Positions 23,902-32,900 of a DNA stretch of 38,303 nt are shown in pieces; within the stretch, counting starts at the first letter, position 1; each line of letters starts with the position of its first letter. The stretch comes from JAICTV01 sp035634055. GTDB lineage: Bacteria > Planctomycetota > Phycisphaerae > Tepidisphaerales > Tepidisphaeraceae. The notes beneath the pieces were generated by a model, which did not search any database, had not been told where the DNA came from, and worked only from the letters and a program-made list of their open reading frames with translations. The stretch lies in NCBI GenBank assembly GCA_035634055.1, contig DASQDR010000040.1, positions 1-38,303 of the forward strand, read 5' to 3'. A program made the translations under genes and the position numbers.

Positions 23902-24057
23902 GTCTGCTTTTCCTGCCTAAACAGCCGGTTCCGGTCGCGCAGCACATTCTACGGCGGCGGGCGGAAAATGTCTGGTGGGCGCGACGCCCGGCGCAGCGGA
24001 CGTGACCGAAAAGTTCAGCCGGACGCACCCGGCTCCCGGCGCTGCGCCCAAACGCAG

Positions 24058-24090
24058 AACGCCCCACGAGGATGATCCTCGTGGGGCGTT
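24058..24090 (-). terminator. Perfect 15-bp hairpin after the HtrA-like gene
   Basis: AACGCCCCACGAGGA and TCCTCGTGGGGCGTT are perfect arms around a 3-nt loop. On the minus strand it begins 34 nt after the protease stop and stands before ffh. The 3' side reads GGGGCGTTCTGCG, with only a short T run. Confidence 0.7.
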
Positions 24091-24124
24091 GGTTGCGTCC
24101 CGGGAACCTGGCGCGGCACAGCGT

Positions 24125-25204
24125 CTACCCGCGCGGGCGGGACTCGGCCGGGGTGATGTCCAACTCGAGCTTCTCGGTTCGGCGGATCACCGTCAGCTTC
24201 GACGTCACGTGGACTTGGTCGCCGGTGAGCAGGCGGTGCAGGTCGTCGATGCCGGTGATGGGTCGGCCGGCGAAGGCGACGATCAGGTCGCCCTCCTGGA
24301 GCCCCGCGCGGGCGGCGGGGCTGTTGGGCTCCACGTGCGACGCCAGCACGCCGGTGTCGGCGTCCAGGTGGAAGTAGCGCACCAGCCGGCGGTGCAGCGG
24401 GACGTCCTGCCCGGCGACGCCAATGTAACTGCGGAGGATCCGCCCGTCGCGGATCAGCCGCGACGCGACGAACTTCGCGGTGTTGCTGGCGATGGCGAAG
24501 CAGATGCCCTGCGCGGGCAGGATGACGGCGGTGTTCACGCCGATCACCTCGCCGCGCGAGTTGACTAGCGGGCCGCCGCTGTTGCCCGGGTTGAGGGCTG
24601 CGTCGGTCTGCACCAGGTTGTCGATCAGCCGCCCGGATGCGGCGCGCAGGCTGCGCCCGAGCGAGCTGACAACGCCCGCGGTGACGGTCGCCTGGAACCC
24701 GTAGGGGTTGCCGATGGCGATGGCGATCTGCCCGACCTTCAGGCACGAGGAGTCACCCAGCTCGGCGGCGACCAGGTCCGGCGCGGTGATGCGGATGACC
24801 GCCAGGTCGGTCTCCGGGTCGTCGCCGACGATGCGCGCCGGCACGGTCCGGCCGTCGGCAAGGTTCACGTCGATCTGCTCCGCGTCGTGCACGACGTGGC
24901 TGTTGGTCAGGATGAAGCCGTCGGGGGTGAAGACGAAGCCGGAGCCCGAGCCCCGGCCGGCCTGGCGGCGGCGCGGGTCGGGGTGCTTCGGGTCGGCCGC
25001 CGACGTCACGTGGATGTGAACGACCGACGCGCCGACCTTGTCGACGACGCCGCTGACGGCGCGGCTGTAGGCGTCGAGCAGCTCATCCTCGTTCACCACC
25101 GCTTCGGGGTTCACCACCGCTTCGGGCGCCGGCCGCTCGGGGGCGACCGCCACGCCGTGGGCGGAATCGTTCGGGTCACTGATCAGCTGTGCAATGCGGT
25201 TCAT
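24125..25204 (-). CDS. Trypsin-like serine protease with PDZ domain (HtrA/DegP family)
   Basis: HtrA-family proteases degrade or refold damaged proteins. The 359-residue product has H103 in ILTNSHVVHDA, D133 in ETDLAVI and S209 in NPGNSGGPL, and one PDZ domain (about 262-350) with NSPAARAGLQEGDLIVAFAGRPI. The N-terminus (MNRIAQLISDPNDSAHG) has no signal peptide or membrane anchor, so a cytoplasmic location, or export by another route, is implied. Residues 27-38 contain a PEAVVN duplication. The long upstream frame (to 25546) is ruled out because GGAAGGA sits 6 nt before the ATG at 25204. It is divergent from an HxlR regulator across 94 nt. Confidence 0.93.
   Translation of the reverse strand: MNRIAQLISDPNDSAHGVAVAPERPAPEAVVNPEAVVNEDELLDAYSRAVSGVVDKVGASVVHIHVTSAADPKHPDPRRRQAGRGSGSGFVFTPDGFILTNSHVVHDAEQIDVNLADGRTVPARIVGDDPETDLAVIRITAPDLVAAELGDSSCLKVGQIAIAIGNPYGFQATVTAGVVSSLGRSLRAASGRLIDNLVQTDAALNPGNSGGPLVNSRGEVIGVNTAVILPAQGICFAIASNTAKFVASRLIRDGRILRSYIGVAGQDVPLHRRLVRYFHLDADTGVLASHVEPNSPAARAGLQEGDLIVAFAGRPITGIDDLHRLLTGDQVHVTSKLTVIRRTEKLELDITPAESRPRG
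25091..25126. repeat. Exact 18-bp tandem duplication inside the protease gene
   Basis: GTTCACCACCGCTTCGGG occurs twice in a row (25091-25108 and 25109-25126), adding one extra PEAVVN hexapeptide to the N-terminal linker. Exact identity suggests a recent slippage event. Confidence 0.9.
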
Positions 25205-25298
25205 GGCTGTCCTTCCGTTGGTGCCGCCCGAATAATAGGGCGACAGTTTTCCAACTGGTAGTACGTCCCTTCCGGCGGTATAGTTTCCCTTGGATACC
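25205..25298. promoter_or_regulatory. Divergent promoter region of the protease and HxlR genes
   Basis: For the protease, TATTAT (minus strand, 25237-25232) is a good -10 box; its -35 is weak. For the regulator, TATAGT (25279-25284) lies 14 nt before the ATG. Between them ACTGGTA (from 25254) and TATAGT form a weak inverted pair, a possible HxlR-type operator (low confidence). Confidence 0.35.
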
Positions 25299-25661
25299 AT
25301 GCCAAAGCCTAAGCGCGCCCAAGCCGAGCCGCCCGCCCGCCCCGCGCCCGGGACCGAGGTGCGGTGCCCCGCCGAAGACCTGGTCGGGCTGCTGGGCGGT
25401 CGGTGGAAGGTCCCGATCCTCTGGCACCTGTTCGGCCGCGACGCCCGGCGCTTCGGGGAGCTCCGGCGGTCGCTCGCGGAGTGCACGGCAAAGGTGCTCA
25501 CCCAGCAGTTGCGCCAGATGGAGCGCGACGGGCTGGTGCGGCGCAAGGTTTACGCGGAGGTCCCGCCACGGGTGGAGTACTCGCTGACGAAGCTCGGCAA
25601 GAGCGTCCAACCGGTCGTCGAGGCGATGTGCGCTTGGGAGAAGTGCAGGACGCGGAAGTAG
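25299..25661 (+). CDS. HxlR-family winged-helix regulator
   Basis: The 120-residue product is a typical HxlR/MarR-like DNA-binding protein: CPAEDLVGLLGGRWKVPILWHLF, then RRFGELRRSLAECTAKVLTQQLRQMERDGLV (the recognition helix) and the wing with RKVYAEVPPRVEYSLTKLG. A single cysteine in the first helix (C24-like) matches family members that sense oxidants or aldehydes through a thiol, though this is not proven. The Pro/Ala-rich first 20 residues are variable in the family. Family members usually control the divergent neighbour, so the HtrA-like protease is the likely target. An upstream in-frame TTG (25290) is an alternative start. Confidence 0.88.
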   Translation: MPKPKRAQAEPPARPAPGTEVRCPAEDLVGLLGGRWKVPILWHLFGRDARRFGELRRSLAECTAKVLTQQLRQMERDGLVRRKVYAEVPPRVEYSLTKLGKSVQPVVEAMCAWEKCRTRK

Positions 25662-25853
25662 CGTTGCGACCGCAGCCCGATGGCCGCCGCGTGCTCCACT
25701 CGCCAACGTCGTTCCTGATCAACTGCTCAATGAAATGTCGGCTCGCGGTTGAGCAGCGCGTGCTCTCGCTGGTTCACGATCGCGTGGTGGACGCGTCCGC
25801 GCCGCCGCCGCACGCGCTGCGTGGGCTGAAGTCGTTTGCCAATGGCGCGGGCT

Positions 25854-26432
25854 TTACCCGTGCCCGGATTCTTCCAGGTCCACCGGCGACTGCTCGCCGT
25901 GCTGGGACTCGTCGATCTGGAAGTCGAAGGCGCTGCCCTCGTTGGATTCTAAGGCTTCCATCGGGTCGAACTCGCCGGCGGCGACGGAGTCGTCGCCGGA
26001 GGTGGTGGTTTCAAGATCGACCGGTTCCTCGTCGTCGCCGGCGTCGGATGAGTCCGCTGGCACGGCGGCGGCGACTGCGGTGCCGGCAGCGCCCGCGGCG
26101 GCCGCGGCGGTAACGGGGGTGAGATCCTCGTCAGCGGGGAAGCCGTCCACCTGGAGCACGAACACCACCGGGCCAATCTGGAGCGTGTCGCCCGGGGTCA
26201 CTTCCCCCTGCTGAACCCGCTCGCCGTTGACGTACGTCCCGTTGGAACTACCCAGATCCTCAACCTTGATCGCCTCCCCGTTGAGGATCAGGCGGCAGTG
26301 CTTGCGGCTGACGTCGCTGAGGGGGATGCGGAGGTCGCAATCTTCCCGCCGGCCGATAACCGTCATGTCGCGGGTGACCGAAAAGCTGCGCCGCTGCCCG
26401 TCGGCCCGGAACATCACCATTACAACGCCCAT
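25854..26432 (-). CDS. FHA domain protein with acidic Ala/Asp-rich tail
   Basis: Residues 1-95 are a forkhead-associated domain, which binds phosphothreonine: the core motifs are GRREDC, SRKHCRLI and GSSNGTYVNGERVQQG. The second half is a low-complexity Ala run followed by a strongly acidic stretch (DDEEPVDLETTTSGDD and onwards) with no recognisable fold. It could be an adapter for a Ser/Thr kinase, but no kinase gene is in the window. The ATG at 26432 has AGAGG 4-5 nt upstream; extending to 26501 adds a basic, unlikely N-terminus. It is divergent from the giant surface protein gene across about 480 nt. Confidence 0.87.
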   Translation of the reverse strand: MGVVMVMFRADGQRRSFSVTRDMTVIGRREDCDLRIPLSDVSRKHCRLILNGEAIKVEDLGSSNGTYVNGERVQQGEVTPGDTLQIGPVVFVLQVDGFPADEDLTPVTAAAAAGAAGTAVAAAVPADSSDAGDDEEPVDLETTTSGDDSVAAGEFDPMEALESNEGSAFDFQIDESQHGEQSPVDLEESGHG

Positions 26433-26910
26433 TGCGCCTCTCGCTCTCTGCGATCGCCCCACAAAAGGTTCGCGCGCACCAAACCGTGCGGTTCGTGTCA
26501 CGTATGAGCCTTGTGCCGCCGCGTGTGATTTGCTGATAACGGCGTTGAGGGCCCTGCGCGGAACTTGTTTGTGTACCCGATAAGATACCGCGCCGGCGCG
26601 GAAAATGCTCGCCGGGTCCGGTTTTTACGCTATCGCGGGGGGTCCGTTTCGGCAAGGATAATCCGCCCGCCCGAGGGCGCCGGCCGCCCGGGCCGGCGGT
26701 TGTCGCCGGAGGGGATTGGGGTATCGTGAGAGCCGCCCCGTACCGCGCGCCCGTCGCGGCTGTCTGGGGTGAAACCCGACGCTCGCCCGCGTCGTCTCTG
26801 CGCTCCATCTAACTGATAGCGTGGCCGGCCGGTCCTGTGACCGTTCGTCCCGAAGTGTCCGACAGAGGGGCCATCGCCATAAGTCGCGGCGGCCCGTGGG
26901 GAGAATTGCT
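26433..26910. other. Long divergent gap before the giant gene
   Basis: No convincing small gene. A GC hairpin (GCCGGCC/GGCCGGC, arms 26679-26685 and 26691-26697) lies near the middle. The gap must hold the promoters of the FHA gene and the giant gene; TAAGAT near 26580 is one candidate -10 box for the plus strand, without a clear -35. The frame of the giant gene is open from 26821, but the residues before 26911 look non-coding (Arg/Ser-rich). Confidence 0.35.
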
Positions 26911-29900
26911 GTGTCGTTTCGCCCGAAGCCGTCGAAGAAGTCATTCGGTCCCCGCACCCGCGCCGCATCCGGCCGCCCGGGCGGGCCCGCCGGCGGCGCC
27001 GCTGCGCGCGGTAGCGGGCGCGACCTTACGCGTGCCTGGGCACCGATCATCGAAGGCCTGGAAAGCCGCCGCCTCTTCTCGGCCACCACCGTTCAGCCGC
27101 TCCCCTTCGCCCTCGACTTCAGCAGCGCGGTCGGCAACGACGTCCTCGACAAGGACAACCAGTCCACCGGCTTCACCCGCATCCAGGCAAACAAGAACGG
27201 CAACGAGTACCAGAAGAGCCTGATCGATCTCGACACCGCCGCCGGCGTGCTCAAGATCACCACCTCCGGCAACTCCACGGTCGGCAGCAACTACGAGTCG
27301 GGCAACACGCTGATCAACGGCCTAGAGACGCAGTTCGACGGCACCACGTCGGGCTGGAAGGTCACCGCGCGGCTGATCGGTCCCCTGGGGTTCATCAACA
27401 ACCCGTCCGAGCAGGGCGGGATCATGTTCGGCCCGGACCAGGACAACTACATCAAGCTCGTCGCCGTCTCCCAGCCGAACGGGCAGTTCATCCAGTTCAC
27501 GGATGAGCAATCCAACGGCACCGGCTACGTCCACTCGGTCAACACGTTCCAGTCGGTCGGCAGCTTCTCGAGCATCAACACACTGGACCTCCAGTTGGTC
27601 GGCAACGCCGCCAACGGGACCGTGCGCGCGTACTACAACATCAACGGCACCGGGTTCGTCGAGGTGGGCAATCAGGCGGTGACGCTGACCGGGGCGAAGA
27701 AGTCGGCTTTCTTCAACGCTACCTCGCGCGCCGGCCTGATCGCGCTGCACAAGAACGACGTCGGCCCGATCACCGTAACGTTCGACCGCTTCGCGATCGA
27801 GCCGGGCACGGCCGTCAGCGCGCAGCCGCAGGTGACCACCAGCCGCCCCGCCAACGGGCAGATCGACGTCCCGCGCGACGGGTTTGTCGCCGCGGACGTC
27901 TTCCTCCCCACGCCCGGGGCCAACATCGACGGCGCGACGTTGAACGGGTCGACGGTGAAGCTCTACCGCACCAGCGACCTCGCGCCGATCGACGCCGTGC
28001 TGAACACGTCCGGCGGCGGCGACGCCATCGTGCTGACGCCCACCGTCGCGCTGGAGAAGGGCACCAAGTACACCTTTGAGGTGACCAGCGGCCTCCAGGA
28101 CACCAGCGGGGCGCCCTTCCAGCCGTACACCGCCACGTTCACCACTGACAACAAGGACCTGCCGATCAACTCGACGCTGGCGTTCGAGAAGATCGCGCTG
28201 CCGACCGCCACTGGCCACCAGTACACGGCCGTCACCGTGCGCGGCGGGAAGCTGTACGCGGCGACGCTCGACGGCGTCATCCACCGCTTCGACATCGCCG
28301 CCAGCGGCGCCCTCTCCACCCCGTTCGAGATCAAGACCGTCCAGGCCAAGGAGGGCGGCCCGCGCATGATCATCGGGCTGGCGTTCGACGCCGCGGGCAA
28401 CCTGTGGGTGAGCCACAACCAGTTCACCGATATCAATACCAACGAGGCGGCGGACTGGACCGGGATGATCAGCAAGTTGAGCGGGACCGACTACACCGGC
28501 TACCAGCGCGTGGTGAGCAACCTCCCGCGGTCGGTCCGCGACCACATGACCAACCAGCTCGCCTTCGGCCCCGACGGCGCGCTCTACTTCTCGCAAGGCG
28601 CCAACACCGCCATGGGCGCCCCGGACAACGCGTGGGGCCTGCGCGGAGAGCGGCTGCTGAACTCGGCCATCCTGCGGCTGGACGTGACCAAGGTGGGCGC
28701 CGGCACCCTTGACGCCAAGACCAAGGGCGACGGCGGCACCTACGACCCCTTCGCCGCTGGCGCCGCGCTCACGCTTTACGCGACCGGCGTGCGCAACGCC
28801 TACGACCTGGTCTGGACCAGCAAGGACAAGCTGTTCGCGCCGACCAACGGCTCGGCCGCCGGCGGCACCACCCCGAGCACGCCACCCCCGCCCTACTCGA
28901 TCCAGCGCATCGACGGGACCTACACCAGCCCGAACGTGCAGGGATCGGCCAACGTCCAGCAAACCCAGAGCGACTACGTCTTCAACATCGTGCCGGGCGG
29001 CTACTACGGTCAGCCCAACCCGCGGCGCGGCGAGTTCGTCCTCAACGGCGGGAACCCCAACAGCGGCATCGATCCCAACGAGGTCACTTCGTACCCCGTG
29101 GGCACCCAGCCGGACCGCAACTACCGCGGCAACATCACCGGCGCCGCCGCCGGCACGCAGGGATCGGCCTACCGCCTGGGGCTGAACTATTCGCCCAACG
29201 GGATCATCGAGTACCAGTCCGGCGAGTTCGGCGGGCTGCTCCAGGGGCGGCTGCTGGTCGCGGAGTACAGCGGCGGCGACGACATCGCCATCCTCACGCC
29301 CGACGCCAACGGCAACATCACCCAGGTCACGCGCGGCGTCGCGGGGCTGACCCACTTCGTCGACCCGCTCGACATCGCCGAAGACCCGGCCACCGGCAAT
29401 CTCTACGTGTCGGAGTTCGGCGCCAGCAAGCTCACGCTCGTGCGCCCGATCACGCCCGGCGCCGCCCTGACCACCGATAAGCAGCAGATCGCCTTCAACG
29501 ACATCACCGGCAACACCACCGGCCGAACCGCGACGCTGAAGATCACCAACACCGGCACCTCGTCGCTGACGTTCCCGTCCAACGGGTTCACGATCACCGG
29601 TGACACCGCGAAGTTCAAGATCACCCAGGCGCCGCCGGCGAACACGGTCGTCGCGCCCGGCGCGTCGGTGGACGTCACGATCACGTTCACCGCGACCACC
29701 GTCGACCAGATGAGCACCGCAATGCTGGTGCTCCAGAGCAACGACCCGAACAACAAGGTCGTCAACATTCCGTTGCGCGGGCTGGGGACCAGCGGCACCG
29801 GCAGCACAAACGAGCCGTCGCTCCAGCAGATCATGAATCTGTACGGGATCCCCATCAACGTCGGGGATACCTCGCCGAACGACACCTTCATCGACAACCC

Positions 29901-32900
29901 GCCGGCAATGCCGAACGACGAGGTCGTGATCCAGTCGTTCGTCAAGGCGGGCGGCGGGCCGGTCACCATCGAGCCGCTGGCGGTATTCGGCGTGGGCAAC
30001 GCCGACAACAAGACCGCCACCTTCCGCTTCGGGCACTACACCTCGGGCAACCGCTCGGACGTGACGGAGCTGTTCGCCTCGATCGGGCAGGTCAACGGCA
30101 ACGATCAGACGGTCAACCCGGTCGTCGTCGGCGAGACCAGCTTCGACCCCGGCGCCGAATCGTTCGGCCTGTACACCTGGTGGGAGAACTTCACCGGCGC
30201 GACCATCAAGCGACCGACGCTTTACCAAGAGGACGCGTTCAACACCGCGTACGACGCCAAGAGCCCGCGCAAGCTCCGCTTCTACAAGCTGGAGGACGCC
30301 GGCGGCAACGTGGTGCCCAACGCCTACGTGTTCGGCTGGGAGGAATTCACCAGCGCGTACGACCAGCAGGACTTCGTCGGCATCATCCGCAACGTCAAGC
30401 CCGCCAACGCGGCGGCCGGGCCGGAGATCGGGCTGGAGAACCTCGACAGCGGCGTATTCACCGGCCGGATGGTCTTCAACCGCATCCAGAAGCCGGGCAA
30501 CGTCGACCCCAAGCCCGACAACATCACCCACGACACCGGCACGCTGCGCATCTGGAACACCGGCACCACCGCGCTCAGCATCAGCTCCGTCACTGCCACC
30601 AGCGGGTGGACGGTCAGCAACGTCCCGACCTCGATCGCGGCCGGCAAGTTTGCCGACGTGACGGTGCAGTTCGTCGCCAACCCCGGCGTGACCAGCGGCA
30701 TGCGCGAGTACACCGGGACGCTCACGATCAACTCCAGCGACGCCGATGAGCCGGTCAGCACCGTCTCGCTCCACGGCAACTGGAAGTGGGAGAACGAGAA
30801 CAACGTCGAGCCGTCGCTCCAGCAGATCGTCAGCGGGTTCGGGTTCTCAACCGTGATCGCGCACTCCGGGCAGAGCGTCGACGGGGACGGCAAGTACGAG
30901 CGCGTCGGCGAGGAGGTCCTCTCGTCCTACTGGTTCCGCGCCAACACGTCGCTGCCGGTCACCATCCGCCAGATCGCCGCGTGGCACGGGCAGGGCGACA
31001 CGCCCGACACCAAGTGGTTCCTCAAGAGCAGCACCACCAATAAGCCGACGATCTTCGAGCACGACGCCGACGAGGGGCAGAGCTACCTGCCGCACCTGAA
31101 CAACGGCGTGACCGGAATCAACGGGAAGGTCGGGACCGTCGACCTGACCAAGCCGGCCATCGGCACCTTCACCCCCGCCTCGGGCAGCAACCCGGCGTTC
31201 GGCTTCGCCGTCGATGGCGAGACCAGCGACCGCAACCTCAACGGCAAGCCCAGCGCCGTCGACCAGGGCCACCACGTCCGCTTCTGGGTCGCGCGGGACC
31301 AGAAGGGGAACATCATTGCCAACACCTACCTGATGGCGATGGACTACTCGGGGATCAACTACGACTACCAGGACAACGTCTACCTGATCAGCAACGTCAG
31401 GCCCGAGAGCGGCCCGGGCGTGCCCAACGGCGTCGTCGCCAGCGCATCGGGCGCGGGTAACGCCATCAACTGGAACGACAGCAACGAGGGGAACCACAAG
31501 GGCTACAACGTCTACCGCGCCACGTCGGCCGGCGGCGCCTACACGAAGCTGAACAGCGCGTTGCTGACCAGCAGCGACTTCCTCGACGTGACGGCGCCGG
31601 TCGGCGCCAAGGCGTACTACGTCGTCACCGCCGTCGACAACGCCGGCAACGAGTCCGCCCGCAGCGCTGAGGTCAGCGCCACGCGCACCAACGACAGCGG
31701 CGCGCCGGCCAACCCGGCTGGGCTGGCGGCGGTCGCGTCGGTCTCCGGCATCGCGCTGAACTGGAACAACAACGGCGAGGCGGACCTCAAGGGGTACAAC
31801 GTCTATCGCTCCACCACCGCCGGCGGGCCGTGGACGAAGCTCAACGCCGCGCCGTTCGTCAACTCCGACTACGTCGACGGCTCGGCCCCCGCGGGCGTCG
31901 CCAGCTTCTACAAGGTGACGGCGGTCGACACCTCCAGCAACGAGTCCAGCGGATCGTTCGTCAACGCCACGCGCCCCAGCAACGACACCACCGCCCCGGC
32001 CAAGCCGACCATCGTCAGCACCACCCCCGCCAGCACCGGGATCGCCATCGACTGGTCGAACAACGGCGAGTCCGATCTTGCCGGCTACAACGTCTACCGC
32101 AGCGCCGACGGCAGCACCGGCTGGGTGAAGCTCAACGGCAGCCTGCTGATCGACTCGTTCTTCAACGACCCGGGCGCGCCCGCCGGCAGCATCAGCTACT
32201 ACCGCGTGAGCGCGGTCGACAACTCGAGCAACGAGTCCGCCTTCGCCACCACCAGCGCCACTCGCCCGGCCGACACCACCGCGCCGCAGCAGCCCGTCGG
32301 GCTGACGTTCGTCGCGTCGTCCGCGGGCATCGCGCTCGACTGGTCGAACAACACTACCGATCCGGACCTGGCGGGCTTCAACGTCTACCGCAGCGCCAAC
32401 GGCGTGGACGGTTGGATGAAGCTCAACACCACCGGCTTGATCAGCAACTCCTCGTACAACGACGCCGCCGCCCCGGCCGGACAACCCAGCCATTACCGCG
32501 TGACGGCCGTGGACGCCTCGGGTAACGAATCGTCCCCCGCCACCGGCAGCGCGACGCGGCCGAACGTCGACGCGACGTTCGCCCACGCCGACATCGGCAG
32601 CCCGGCGCCGGCGGGCTCGCTCAGCCCCGTCGCGCCGCCAAAGGACTACGACCTGCTTGCCGGCGGCGCCGACATCTTCGGCAACGCCGACAGTTTCGGC
32701 TTCGCCTACCGCGAGGTCAGCGGCGACTTCGATTACAAGGTCCGCCTCAACGGGCTGACCAACACCCACAGCTTCGCCAAGGCGGGGCTGATGGCGCGCG
32801 AGTCGCTCGCCTCCAACAGCCGCAACGTCATGGTCGCCGCCACGCCGGGCGCCAACGGCCACCGCTTCACCTACCGCGGCTCGACCGGCGGCAGCACCAC

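Noticed and set aside
26433..26910. Riboswitch in the long leader of the giant gene
   Set aside because: I looked for cobalamin and cyclic-di-GMP signature boxes and found none.
27322..30774. A 1,150-codon open frame on the minus strand opposite the giant gene
   Set aside because: Its composition (Asp/Arg/Gly/Val, no domains) is the usual antisense shadow of a high-GC gene, and the plus strand has a coherent domain series.
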